From Arboricoccus pini (GTDB lineage: Bacteria > Pseudomonadota > Alphaproteobacteria > Geminicoccales > Geminicoccaceae): 64,000 nucleotides of DNA. The first letter of the stretch is position 1. Every line of letters begins with the position of its first letter. Below, in pieces: positions 16,381 to 24,696 of this stretch. The notes beneath the pieces were generated by a model, which was not told where the DNA came from, did not search any database, and saw nothing but the letters and a program-made list of their open reading frames with translations. The stretch is taken from contig NZ_FYEH01000018.1 in NCBI RefSeq assembly GCF_900187945.1, positions 1 to 64,000 on the forward strand. Reading direction: 5' to 3'. The translations under genes were made by a program, and so were the position numbers.

Positions 16381-17319
16381 ATGTCGATCTTCGGGCAAGC
16401 CCTTCGCGCCGCCTGCGCCACGGCGCTTCTTCTCTCCACCACTGCGGCCGACGCCCAGGATTGGAAAGCCCGGATCCCGGTGATCCGCATCGGCATCCTG
16501 GGCGGCGAGAACGCCGCTGACCGGCTGACGAACTATGCCTGCTGGAAGGACAAGCTCGAGGCGCATTTCAACGTCCCGGTCGAGCTTTTCCCGGCTGCTG
16601 ACTATGCGGGCGTCATCCAAGGCCTGCTGGCGGGCCAGCTCGACATCGCCAATGCCTTCTCGCCCAATTCCTATGCCAGTATCGTCTCGCAGGATCCGGA
16701 TGCGGTGGAGGCGGTTGCGACCCAAAGGCAGACGGATGGCAGCCTCGGCTACTATTCGGTCATCATCGCCCGCAAGGATAGCGGCTTGAAAACCGTGGCC
16801 GATCTCAAGGGCAAGACGCTTGCCTTCGCCGACCCCAACTCGACCAGCGGCTATCTCTATCCTTCCTTCGAGCTGAAGGCGCAGGGGTACGATCCCGCCA
16901 CCTTCTTCGCCAAGACGGGCTTCGCCGGCGGCCATGAACAGGGCGTCGTCGCCGTTCTCAACAAGCAGTACGACGCTGCCGCCACCTGGAGTTCCGCGAT
17001 CGGCGACGAAAGCAAGGGCTACTCCAGCGGAAACCTCGCCAAGATGGTGCAAAAAGGCGCCCTCAATATGAAGGACATCGTCATTCTCTGGAAGTCGAGC
17101 CTGATCCCGAACGGACCGGAGCTGGTGCGCAAGGCGCTACCGGCCGATTTCAAGGCTGAATATGCCAAGGTGCTCTTCGACCTGCCCAAGTCCGACAAGA
17201 CGTGCTTCGACGCCATCGAGGGCGGCGATTTCGCCGACTTCGCGCCGATCCCGGCTGGCTTCTACGACACGGTCATCAGGATGCGGCAGGAGCAGGACGC
17301 AGGCCGTCGCAAGAGCTGA
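16381..17319 (+). CDS. phnD: Phosphonate-type ABC transporter substrate-binding protein
   Basis: A 312-residue periplasmic binding protein of the PhnD/PtxB group. The signal peptide is MSIFGQALRA...TAADAQ (cleavage near 25). The mature part has IRIGILGGENAADR and a phosphonate-ligand loop area with ADPNSTSGYLYPSFEL, the Ser-Thr-Ser-Gly signature of this family. GVVAVLNKQYDAAATWSS and a C-terminal PIPAGFYDTVIRMR follow. It lies 55 bases after phnC and 89 before the first permease gene. Ligand choice between phosphonate, phosphite and phosphate esters cannot be settled by eye. Confidence 0.9.
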   Translation: MSIFGQALRAACATALLLSTTAADAQDWKARIPVIRIGILGGENAADRLTNYACWKDKLEAHFNVPVELFPAADYAGVIQGLLAGQLDIANAFSPNSYASIVSQDPDAVEAVATQRQTDGSLGYYSVIIARKDSGLKTVADLKGKTLAFADPNSTSGYLYPSFELKAQGYDPATFFAKTGFAGGHEQGVVAVLNKQYDAAATWSSAIGDESKGYSSGNLAKMVQKGALNMKDIVILWKSSLIPNGPELVRKALPADFKAEYAKVLFDLPKSDKTCFDAIEGGDFADFAPIPAGFYDTVIRMRQEQDAGRRKS

Positions 17320-17408
17320 CAGCCGCGCCGTCTTTTCGTCTCAGTGCCAGAGGGAGCCCGCCAAGGCTCCCTTTTGCCATTCCGACCTTTCAAGTCCGAG
17401 GCCCCTCC

Positions 17409-18320
17409 ATGGCCAGCCAGCCGCCCGTCCTGCCCGCCACCTCTAGCCAGTCCCTCTCCCTCTTCGAGCGCCAGCTCAAGGCGCAGCGGCGCGACAAGCG
17501 GTTGAGCACGCTCGTCTCCCTTGGCCTCTTCCTGATCGTGCTCGCATGGTCGATCGAGGTCTCGGGCTTCGCTCCCTCAGTCCTGCTGGCCGGCCTGCCG
17601 CGCTTTGGCGAGTATATCCACCTCACCTTGCCGACGCTGAGCCTCGAGAATCTCCTGGCCAACACCGACACCAAGGGGTCGATCCCCTATTGGTTCTTCA
17701 ACTTTCGCCATTACGTGGTCCTCCTTTTCCAGACCATCAACATGGCGATCCTGGCCACGCTCGTCAGTTTCGTCCTGGGTGCCGCCTTGAGCTTTCCCGC
17801 CAGCCGCAACCTCGCCCCCAATCGGCTGACCTACCTGCTGGCCCGCCGTGGCCTCGAGATCGCCCGTTCCGTGCCCGATCTTGTCTGGGCGCTCCTCTTC
17901 GTCTGGGCCTTCGGCATCGGTCCCCTGGCCGGCATCGTCGCCATCATCGTCCATTCGACGGGGGCTCTCGGCAAACTCTTCTCCGAGATCAACGAGAATA
18001 TCCCGATGAGCCCGCTCGAGGGCATTCGCGCCACCGGCGCCTCCTGGTTTCAGGAGATGCGCTATGCCGTGCTGCCTCAGGTCATGCCGCTCTTCCTCTC
18101 CAACGTCCTCTGGCGCTTCGAGAGCAATATCCGCCAGTCCTCGGTGATCGGCTTCGTCGGCGGCGGCGGCATCGGCGAAGAGCTCTACCTCGTCATCGTC
18201 CGCAATTATTACGAGGAGGTGAGCGCGCTCGTCCTGCTGATCGTCCTTACGGTCACTTGCATCGACCTCCTCTCGGCGCATGTTCGCCACGGCCTCATCG
18301 GCAAGGAGCGCCTCGCATGA
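17409..18320 (+). CDS. phnE: Phosphonate-type ABC transporter permease 1
   Basis: A 303-residue inner-membrane permease. A polar N-terminal tail of about 37 residues precedes the first helix (LVSLGLFLIVLAWSIEVSGF). The core has the BPD-transport fold with the cytoplasmic coupling loop EGIRATGASWFQEMRYAVLPQVMP, then SSVIGFVGGGGIGEEL, typical of PhnE. Its stop overlaps the second phnE in an ATGA junction, so the two are translationally coupled and probably form a heterodimer. Confidence 0.9.
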   Translation: MASQPPVLPATSSQSLSLFERQLKAQRRDKRLSTLVSLGLFLIVLAWSIEVSGFAPSVLLAGLPRFGEYIHLTLPTLSLENLLANTDTKGSIPYWFFNFRHYVVLLFQTINMAILATLVSFVLGAALSFPASRNLAPNRLTYLLARRGLEIARSVPDLVWALLFVWAFGIGPLAGIVAIIVHSTGALGKLFSEINENIPMSPLEGIRATGASWFQEMRYAVLPQVMPLFLSNVLWRFESNIRQSSVIGFVGGGGIGEELYLVIVRNYYEEVSALVLLIVLTVTCIDLLSAHVRHGLIGKERLA

Positions 18321-19198
18321 GCGCCTCGCCCATGGCCACGATCGATCCCGCCACCCGCGACCTCGCTGCTGTGCTGGCCGCCTATCCCGAGGTCTTCAAG
18401 CAAGCCAAGCTCCGCCGCCGGCAGCGCACGGCCATCCTCCTCGTCATCGCGGCCTACCTGCTCTTTGCCGCCTGGTTCTTCGACATCACGCCCTACCGCC
18501 TGTTTGGCGGCCTCGGCAACATGGGGATCGTCATCCGCTCGATGGTGGTCTGGAAGAACGTTGCGACCTGGGATTATGCGAGCCTTTTCCAAGGTATGAT
18601 TGAAACGATCGCCATGGCCTTTCTCGGCACGCTCTTGGCTTCGCTCCTGGCCTTTCCCTTCACGTTCCTGGCGGCTCGCAACATCGTCAAGCCGGTCCTG
18701 CCGCGCCACGCCGCGCGACGATTCCTCGACCTCATGCGCGGCGTCGACCAACTCGTCTGGGCCCTCGTCTTCGTCCGCGCGGTGGGTCTAGGACCTCTGG
18801 CCGGCGTTCTTGCCCTGATCGCCAGCTCGATCGGTGATCTGGGCAAGGTCTATTCAGAGAGCGTCGAGGATATCGACCAGAAGCCGATCGAGGGTGTTCG
18901 CTCGACAGGCGCCTCCCGCGCCCAGGAGCTCCGCTTCGGCCTCCTGCCGCAGGTCCTCCCCGTCCTCCTGTCGCAGACCCTTTACATGTTCGAGCATAAT
19001 GTCCGCTCGGCCACCGTCCTTGGCATCGTCGGCGCCGGCGGGATCGGCCTGCAGCTGTCCGAGCGCATTCGCGTGCAATACTGGGATCAGGCCTGCTTCA
19101 TCATCATCCTGATCGTCGTCACGGTCGCGCTGATCGACCTGTTCGCCGCCTTCGTTCGTCACCGCTTCATCGGCAAGCCCGTGGCTGCCCGGTTCTAG
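18317..19198 (+). CDS. phnE: Phosphonate-type ABC transporter permease 2
   Basis: A 293-residue paralogue of the preceding permease with the same architecture: one helix near residues 40-58, a large periplasmic segment, then the transport core. The coupling loop is EGVRSTGASRAQELRFGLLPQVLP, followed by SATVLGIVGAGGIGLQL. It begins inside the preceding stop codon. Paired PhnE genes are common in alphaproteobacteria. No C-P lyase (phnGHIJKLM), phosphonatase or phosphite dehydrogenase follows, so breakdown of the imported compound must be encoded elsewhere. Confidence 0.9.
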   Translation: MSASPMATIDPATRDLAAVLAAYPEVFKQAKLRRRQRTAILLVIAAYLLFAAWFFDITPYRLFGGLGNMGIVIRSMVVWKNVATWDYASLFQGMIETIAMAFLGTLLASLLAFPFTFLAARNIVKPVLPRHAARRFLDLMRGVDQLVWALVFVRAVGLGPLAGVLALIASSIGDLGKVYSESVEDIDQKPIEGVRSTGASRAQELRFGLLPQVLPVLLSQTLYMFEHNVRSATVLGIVGAGGIGLQLSERIRVQYWDQACFIIILIVVTVALIDLFAAFVRHRFIGKPVAARF

Positions 19199-19293
19199 GG
19201 CTTGCCGACCGCACTATGCCGGCGCCGTGATCAGCACCTTGGACTGTCAAGGCAGCGCCGACCCGGTCGACAACCGGCGGCCGGACCGGAGGC

Positions 19294-19322
19294 TTGACGG
19301 TGCATTTCCGCGGCGATCTAGT
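19294..19322 (+). promoter_or_regulatory. Weak promoter candidate before the mutarotase gene
   Basis: TTGACG (5 of 6) is followed after 17 bases by TCTAGT (3 of 6), 58 bases before the fucU start. The -10 match is poor. Confidence 0.25.
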
Positions 19323-19380
19323 GGCGGACAATAACAACCATAACGGAGGCTGGCGGCCCTTCGGCCCCCGGAAGCTAGGC

Positions 19381-19830
19381 ATGCTCAAGAGCATTCATCC
19401 CTTGATAGGTCCGGAGCTGTTGCACGCGCTGGCGGCCATGGGCCACGGCGACGAGATCGTTCTGGTCGACGCAAATTTCCCAGCGACCTCGGTCGCTTCG
19501 GAGACCGTCCTTGGCCAGCCTTTGCGGCTGGACGGCGTCGACGTCGTCGAGGCCGCCCGGATTGTCCTCTCGCTCCTGCCGCTCGATGCCTTCGTCGACG
19601 ACCCGGCCGTCGTCATGCAGGTGGTCGGCGACGCGACAGCCGTTCCCGAGGTCGTGGCCCTGCTGCAAAAAATCGTCGAGGAGGCGCATGGCCAGGCCCT
19701 GCCACTCAAGGCGATCGAGCGCTTCGATTTCTACGCCCGCGCCAAGCAGGCCTTTGCCGTGGTGGCCACCAGCGAGCGCCGCCTCTATGGCAATATCATT
19801 CTGAAAAAGGGCGTGATCCCGCCGCCTTGA
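19381..19830 (+). CDS. fucU: RbsD/FucU-family sugar mutarotase
   Basis: A 149-residue cytoplasmic enzyme that interconverts sugar anomers to feed kinases or isomerases. The family opening MLKSIHPLIGPELLHALAAMGHGDEIVLVDANFPA carries the catalytic His and Asp. The closing RFDFYARAKQAFAVVATSERRLYGNIILKKGVI is the FucU signature, with the Tyr and Asn of the active site. It matches FucU better than RbsD. The ATG at 19381 is preceded by GGAAG. It lies 150 bases before a complete sugar ABC importer on the same strand and probably acts on the same sugar, possibly fucose or ribose. Confidence 0.85.
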   Translation: MLKSIHPLIGPELLHALAAMGHGDEIVLVDANFPATSVASETVLGQPLRLDGVDVVEAARIVLSLLPLDAFVDDPAVVMQVVGDATAVPEVVALLQKIVEEAHGQALPLKAIERFDFYARAKQAFAVVATSERRLYGNIILKKGVIPPP

Positions 19831-19979
19831 CGCGACCCTGGCGGCCGCATGGCGCCTTGGCAGAGTACGCGCTGCTCGTCGCGCATTGACGCGGTGCGAC
19901 GGGAGCGCTCTAGTCCTCCTTAGACGAAGACCAATGAAGAGCCGAGAATTCGGCCGGCACCTCAGGGAGGGTGTGCAAC

Positions 19980-20945
19980 ATGACAGGAGTGGGTGTCGCA
20001 AGACGCTGCGTGCTCGCGGCGGCCTGTGTCTTGATGCTGGGCGCCGTTCCGGCCCTTGCCGAAACGATCCCGGTCATCGTCAAGGACACGACGTCGCAAT
20101 ACTGGCAGGTCGTGCTGGCGGGTGCCCGCCAGGCGGGCAAGGATCTGGGCGTCAGCGTGCCGGAGATGGGCGCCCAAAGCGAGGCCGACATCGCTGGCCA
20201 GATAACGGCGCTTGAGAATGCCGTCGCTTCCAATCCGACAGCGATTGTCATCGCCCCCACCCAGTTCGCCGCCCTGGGCGCGCCCATCACCGATGCCGCC
20301 CAGTCGGTCAAGATCATCGGCATCGACAGCGGTGCCGACACGGACGCCTTCACCTCGTTCCTGACCACGGACAACGAGGCCGGCGGCAAGGCCGCGGCCA
20401 GGGCCCTGGCCGCGGCCGTCAAGGCCAGGACCGGCAAGGCCGAAGGGGAGGTGGCCCTGATCACCGCCCTGCCGGGCGTGGGCTCGCTCGACCAGCGCGC
20501 CAAGGGCTTCAAGGAAGAACTGGCCGCCTCCTACCCCGGTCTGAAGCTCGTGGCCGACAAGGTGGCCGACGGTCAGCCGACGACGGGGCTCAACATCACG
20601 ACCGACCTTTTGACAGCCAACCCCAATCTGGTCGGCATCTTCGCCTCCAACCTGCCGATGGCGCAGGGTGCGGGCCAGGCGGTAGCCGAGTCCAAGCCCA
20701 AGAATCTGAGCCTGATCGGTTTCGACAGCGACCCCAAGCTGGTCCAGTTCCTCAAAGACGGCGCGCTCGCGGCCCTCGTCGTCCAGGACCCCTATCGCAT
20801 GGGTTATGAGGGCATCAGGACGGCGCTGGCGGCGGCCAAGGGCCAAAGCGTGCCCAAGAACGTCGATACCGGGGTCACCGTGATCACCGGCGCCACCATG
20901 GATACGCCACGCGCCCAGGAGCTCTTGAACCCGAAGATCAACTGA
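19980..20945 (+). CDS. Ribose-type sugar ABC transporter substrate-binding protein
   Basis: A 321-residue periplasmic protein of the RbsB/AlsB-like type. The signal peptide runs to about residue 27 (VARRCVLAAACVLMLGAVPALA). The mature chain begins IPVIVKDTTSQYWQVVLAGARQAGKDLGV and carries the hinge segments IGIDSGADTDAF, TALPGVGSLDQRAKGFK and LIGFDSDPKLVQFLKDG. GGGAGG lies 8 bases before the ATG at 19980. It leads a three-gene importer operon; the ligand is unknown. Confidence 0.9.
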   Translation: MTGVGVARRCVLAAACVLMLGAVPALAETIPVIVKDTTSQYWQVVLAGARQAGKDLGVSVPEMGAQSEADIAGQITALENAVASNPTAIVIAPTQFAALGAPITDAAQSVKIIGIDSGADTDAFTSFLTTDNEAGGKAAARALAAAVKARTGKAEGEVALITALPGVGSLDQRAKGFKEELAASYPGLKLVADKVADGQPTTGLNITTDLLTANPNLVGIFASNLPMAQGAGQAVAESKPKNLSLIGFDSDPKLVQFLKDGALAALVVQDPYRMGYEGIRTALAAAKGQSVPKNVDTGVTVITGATMDTPRAQELLNPKIN

Positions 20946-20947
20946 GC

Positions 20948-22471
20948 ATGCCGGTCCAAGGAACAGGGCCGATGGGTGTGAGCCCGATGCCGGGCGGCCC
21001 CGTGCTCGAGCTTCGCGCCGTCGACAAGCGCTTTACCGGTACCTACGCCTTGAAGAAGGTCGACCTGGCCTTCAAGGAGGGCGAGATCCACGCTTTGGTC
21101 GGCGAGAACGGTGCCGGCAAGTCGACGATGATCAAGATCCTGACGGGCGCCTATGTGCGCTCGGGGGGGACCATCCTCTGGCGGGGCCAGGAAGTGGCCC
21201 TCGACACGCCGCAGGCCGCCCTGGCGCTGGGCATCAACGCCGTCCACCAGGAAGTCGTCCTTTGCCCGCATCTGAGGGTGGCGGCCAACATGTTCCTGGG
21301 CGACGAGTCCACCCGGACGGGGCTGCTCCGGGATCGGCTGATGCAGCGTCGCGCCCAGACCGTCCTCGACGAACTGGGCTTTCGCATCGATGCCGGCATG
21401 CTCCTGGGCGATCTCACCATCGGTCAGCAGCAGCTCGTGGCGACGGCCAGGGCCGCCATGCGCGGCGCCCGGTTTCTCATCTTCGACGAGCCCACCGCCT
21501 ACCTCACCCGCGAGGAGACCGATCAGCTCTTCCGCCTGATCCGTCGCCTCCACCAGGATGGCGTGACGATCGTCTATATCAGCCACCGGCTGGAGGAGAT
21601 CTTCGAGCTGGCGGAGCGGGTCTCCGTCCTGCGCGACGGGGCGCTGGTGGCAACGCGTCTGGTGGCCGAGACATCGACGGCGGAGCTGATCCGCGACATG
21701 GTGGCCCGGTCCCTGGCGGAGATCCATTACAAGGAGGAGGTGCCCAAGCGCGACCTGCTGCTTGAGGTCGAGGGGCTCTCCGGTCCGGGCTTCAAGGACG
21801 TCTCGCTCACCGTCCATCGCGGCCAGGTCGTCGGGCTCTATGGGCTGATCGGTGCAGGGCGTAGCGAATTCGTCCAGTGCCTGTTCGGCCGCACGCGGCG
21901 CACGGCCGGCAAGGCTACCCTCAAGGGCCTGCCCTTCCATGCCCGCACGCCCGCCGAAGCGATCGCCCTGGGCGTGGCCCTGGTGCCCGAGAGCCGGCGC
22001 GACCAGGGCCTCTGCCTCAATCTTGGCGTCGGCTTCAACCTCAACCTGACGATCTTCCACCGTCTCAGCCGTCTCGGCATCGTCAGGCGGGCGGCCGAGC
22101 GCGCCGCCGCGGCGGAGCGCATGTCGGACATGCACATCGTCGCCGCCGGGCAGGGGGCGAGAGCTGCCACGCTCTCGGGCGGCAACCAGCAAAAGATCGT
22201 CATCGGCAAATGGCTGAGCCACGGTGCCGATCTCTACATCTTCGACGAGCCCACCGTCGGCGTCGACGTCGGCACGAAGCTCGAGATCTACAAGATCTTC
22301 GCCAGGCTCCTGCGCGAGGGGGCGGGCATCATTCTGATCTCCTCCTACCTTCCCGAGGTCCAGGATCTGGCCGACGAACTGCTCGTCTTCAATCGCGGCA
22401 GGCTGAAGTCCCGCCATCCGGCCCGCGCCGTCGGGCCCGAAACGGTGCTCAAGGAGGCCATTGGTGTCTGA
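20948..22471 (+). CDS. Sugar ABC transporter ATP-binding protein (two NBDs)
   Basis: A 507-residue RbsA-type ATPase with tandem nucleotide-binding domains. The first has Walker A GENGAGKST (about 58), signature LTIGQQQL and Walker B FDEPTAYLTREE, where Tyr replaces the usual second Ala. The second has the normally degenerate Walker A YGLIGAGRSE, signature LSGGNQQKIVIGKWL and FDEPTVGVDVG. It begins 2 bases after the binding-protein stop and overlaps the permease start. Family function is energising monosaccharide uptake. Confidence 0.9.
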   Translation: MPVQGTGPMGVSPMPGGPVLELRAVDKRFTGTYALKKVDLAFKEGEIHALVGENGAGKSTMIKILTGAYVRSGGTILWRGQEVALDTPQAALALGINAVHQEVVLCPHLRVAANMFLGDESTRTGLLRDRLMQRRAQTVLDELGFRIDAGMLLGDLTIGQQQLVATARAAMRGARFLIFDEPTAYLTREETDQLFRLIRRLHQDGVTIVYISHRLEEIFELAERVSVLRDGALVATRLVAETSTAELIRDMVARSLAEIHYKEEVPKRDLLLEVEGLSGPGFKDVSLTVHRGQVVGLYGLIGAGRSEFVQCLFGRTRRTAGKATLKGLPFHARTPAEAIALGVALVPESRRDQGLCLNLGVGFNLNLTIFHRLSRLGIVRRAAERAAAAERMSDMHIVAAGQGARAATLSGGNQQKIVIGKWLSHGADLYIFDEPTVGVDVGTKLEIYKIFARLLREGAGIILISSYLPEVQDLADELLVFNRGRLKSRHPARAVGPETVLKEAIGV

Positions 22472-23435
22472 ATCCACGGCAACGGGCGCGCTGGCCGGCC
22501 GCAAACTCAAATTTGGCTTTCTCCTCAACCTTACCCTTCTAGGGCTCCTCGTCCTCCTCTGGGTGATCTTGGGTTTCGCAACCGAGAATTTCGCGACCTA
22601 TACCAACATCACGAACCTTCTGCGCCAGGCCTCGCTCTGGGCGATCATCGCGATCGGCCAGACCTTCGTCATCATCACGGCCGGGATCGATCTTTCGGTG
22701 GGCGCCGTAGTCGGCCTGGCCAGCACGGTCGTGGCCCTGCTCCTGGTCCAGGGCTGGCCGATTTGGGCCGCCTGCCTCGTCACCCTGCTCATGGGCGTGC
22801 TGATCGGCGTGGCGCACGGCTTTGCCATCGTGCAGATGCGCCTGCCGCCCTTCATCACGACACTGGCGACGCTGACGGCATTGCGGGGCATAGGGCTCTT
22901 GATGACCAGCGGCCAGACCATTGCCGGCCTGCCTTCAAGCTTCAGCGCCTTCTCGCGCGAATCCTTCCTGGCCGTTCCCAATCTTTTCTGGATGGTGCTG
23001 CTGGTGGCTGCCCCCTGCTATCTCCTTTTGCACCATAGTCGCCTTGGCCGTCATCTCTTCGCCGTCGGCAGCAATCGCGAGGCAGCACGCTTGTCCGGCG
23101 TCAGTGTCGGCCGCACCATCTATCTGGCCTATATCGTCTCGGCCGGCCTCGCGGCACTGGCCGGCATCCTTACCGCCTCGCGCATCGGCATCGGCGTCGC
23201 CACCACGGGCGAGGGCTGGGAATTGCAGAGCGTCGCCTCTTCGGTGATCGGCGGCGCCAGCCTCTTTGGCGCGGTCGGCAGCGTCATTGGCCCGCTGCTT
23301 GGCGCCATCCTGCTGACAACGATCAATAACGGCGCCAATCTCCTGAACGTGAATCCGTTCTGGCAGCGGATTATCACGGGCGGCCTGATCGTCATCATTG
23401 TCTATTTCGACCAGCTGCGTCGTCGCGGGCGCTAG
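22464..23435 (+). CDS. Sugar ABC transporter permease (RbsC type)
   Basis: A 323-residue inner-membrane permease with 8-10 hydrophobic helices. The RbsC hallmark AIGQTFVIITAGIDLSVGAVVGLAS is near residue 70, and AVGSNREAARLSGVSVGRTIYLAYIVSAGLAALAGILTASRIG carries the ATPase-coupling region. The start is taken as GTG at 22464 (GGAGG 6 bases upstream), overlapping the ATPase stop by 8 bases; the TTG one codon earlier is too close to the ribosome site. It is the last gene of this importer operon. Confidence 0.9.
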   Translation: MSESTATGALAGRKLKFGFLLNLTLLGLLVLLWVILGFATENFATYTNITNLLRQASLWAIIAIGQTFVIITAGIDLSVGAVVGLASTVVALLLVQGWPIWAACLVTLLMGVLIGVAHGFAIVQMRLPPFITTLATLTALRGIGLLMTSGQTIAGLPSSFSAFSRESFLAVPNLFWMVLLVAAPCYLLLHHSRLGRHLFAVGSNREAARLSGVSVGRTIYLAYIVSAGLAALAGILTASRIGIGVATTGEGWELQSVASSVIGGASLFGAVGSVIGPLLGAILLTTINNGANLLNVNPFWQRIITGGLIVIIVYFDQLRRRGR

Positions 23436-23745
23436 GCGCTGGTCGTGCATCCGCGATGACGCCAGCCGCGAGGCCGGCGCGTTCATTCCGGGCTTAAATT
23501 TTGCCGAGTCTCGATCTGGCCACGGACGACGCCCGCGCCCCGCTCTGCCGGGGCGCTCCCCTTAAGCGAAGACGAAGCGCGCACAACAGTGAACGCGCGC
23601 ACAAAAGCCAAAAGGGGCGCGGATGCACCCCTTCCATTGCCGGTCAGCCTCAAGTCGCGCTTTAAGCTGGCAGTTGACCGATCAGAGAGCCTGAACAATG
23701 TCCGTCCGGGAAACCCGGCGGCATCGCGACCCTCTATCCTCGATC
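23436..23745. other. Intergenic region after the sugar importer
   Basis: About 310 bases without a supported gene between two convergent units. It holds a perfect 8-bp hairpin (23535-23556), a weaker AAGGGG/CCCCTT hairpin at 23612-23633, and CCGGG/CCCGG just downstream of rpsU at 23706-23718. These are candidate 3'-end structures for the facing transcripts. Confidence 0.5.
23535..23556 (+). terminator. Candidate hairpin terminator of the sugar importer operon
   Basis: Perfect arms GCGCCCCG and CGGGGCGC surround a 6-base loop, 100 bases after the permease stop. The following bases (TCCCCTT) are only weakly T-rich, so termination may need Rho. Confidence 0.4.
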
Positions 23746-23994
23746 CTAGAGTTCGTCGCGCTCGGCGCGCTTGCGCAGCAGCTTGCGATAGCGACGAACG
23801 GCTTCCGCCTTCTCGCGGGCGCGACGCTCGGACGGCTTTTCATAGTGCCGGCGCATGCGCATCTCGCGATAAAGCCCCTCGCGCTGCATCTTCTTCTTGA
23901 GTGCGCGCAGAGCTTGATCGACATTATTGTCGCGAACCTGAACCTCGATGATGGGACGGCCCTCCGTTGGTCCCGTGCCATCGACTTCCATCAT
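23746..23994 (-). CDS. rpsU: 30S ribosomal protein S21
   Basis: A small basic ribosomal protein that helps the 30S subunit engage mRNA during initiation. The core [23 protein letters not shown]...[33 protein letters not shown] is unmistakable. Compared with the common form, which begins just before 'VRDNN', this frame carries about 16 extra N-terminal residues ([16 protein letters not shown]) if the ATG at 23994 is used. A further in-frame ATG at 24024 lies beside a hairpin. No strong ribosome site precedes any of these starts. It is divergent from def and the COQ9-family gene, a pairing known in alphaproteobacteria. Confidence 0.93.
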   Translation of the reverse strand: MMEVDGTGPTEGRPIIEVQVRDNNVDQALRALKKKMQREGLYREMRMRRHYEKPSERRAREKAEAVRRYRKLLRKRAERDEL

Positions 23995-24024
23995 TGAGTC
24001 TGACAACAGGACGACAAAACCCAT

Positions 24025-24041
24025 GCCCTCTTTATGAGGGC
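24025..24041 (-). promoter_or_regulatory. Hairpin in the rpsU 5' untranslated region
   Basis: GCCCTC and GAGGGC pair perfectly around a 5-base A/T-rich loop. It would lie within a few bases of the predicted rpsU mRNA 5' end. The GAGGG in the 3' arm is immediately followed by an in-frame ATG, so the stem could hide a ribosome-binding sequence. Confidence 0.45.
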
Positions 24042-24052
24042 CTGCTGGCGGC

Positions 24053-24080
24053 TCTATAGCATATTTTGGCCGGGCGGCAA
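24053..24080 (-). promoter_or_regulatory. Predicted rpsU promoter with extended -10
   Basis: On the minus strand TTGCCG is followed after 16 bases by TATAGA, preceded by TGC (extended -10). It would start transcription about 50 bases before the ATG at 23994. It occupies the divergent rpsU-def gap. Confidence 0.5.
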
Positions 24081-24126
24081 TGGCGCAGACACCGGCCGCC
24101 GCGCAACGAGGCTCGATGGAGGGCGC

Positions 24127-24696
24127 ATGAGCATCCGTGAACTGACCTTGATGGGCAACCCCGTCCTCCTTGAGGTAGCCCAGCCGATCACCGACCTTGA
24201 CGACCCTGAGCTGCAGATCCTCATCGACGACATGGTGGCCACCATGGAGGAAGCGGCCGGTATCGGCATTGCCGCGCCCCAGGTAGGCCAGAGCCGACGC
24301 CTCATCGTCGCCCTGCCGATCCAGGATCGCAACGAGGAGCGGGAGCCGCCCATGATCCTGCTCAATCCCGTTCTCGAACCCCTGGACGACGAGATGGTGG
24401 ACGGGCTGGAGGGCTGCCTCTCGATCCCGGGCCTGCGCGGTATCGTCCCACGGCATCGCAGGGTGCGCTACCGGGCCCTCGATCGCACGGGCGAGCCAAT
24501 CGAGGGGATCGCTGAGGACCTGTTCGCCCGCATCCTGCAGCACGAGGTCGATCATCTGGACGGTATTCTCTTTACGATGCGAATGACCGACCTCCGTCTC
24601 CTGGCCATGCAGTCGGAGGCGCACTATTTGGCAAGAAGTGAGGCCGATTCCGAGGCCCCTGAAGACGACGAGGAGGAGGCTGGTCCGTCCGCATGA
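24127..24696 (+). CDS. def: Peptide deformylase
   Basis: A 189-residue metalloenzyme that removes the N-terminal formyl group from nascent proteins. All three signature motifs are present: Gly45-IGIAAPQ, EGCLS with metal ligand Cys97, and HEVDH with ligands His139 and His143 and catalytic Glu140. The Glu/Asp-rich C-terminal tail (residues 170-189) is a local extension. GGAGGG precedes the ATG at 24127. It overlaps the COQ9-family gene by an ATGA junction. def usually sits beside fmt; that partner is not here, so this may be a second deformylase. Confidence 0.93.
   Translation: MSIRELTLMGNPVLLEVAQPITDLDDPELQILIDDMVATMEEAAGIGIAAPQVGQSRRLIVALPIQDRNEEREPPMILLNPVLEPLDDEMVDGLEGCLSIPGLRGIVPRHRRVRYRALDRTGEPIEGIAEDLFARILQHEVDHLDGILFTMRMTDLRLLAMQSEAHYLARSEADSEAPEDDEEEAGPSA

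Noticed and set aside
20804-22528. 574-codon open frame opposite the sugar ABC ATPase
   Set aside because: Shadow frame; no motif, and the ATPase is unequivocal.
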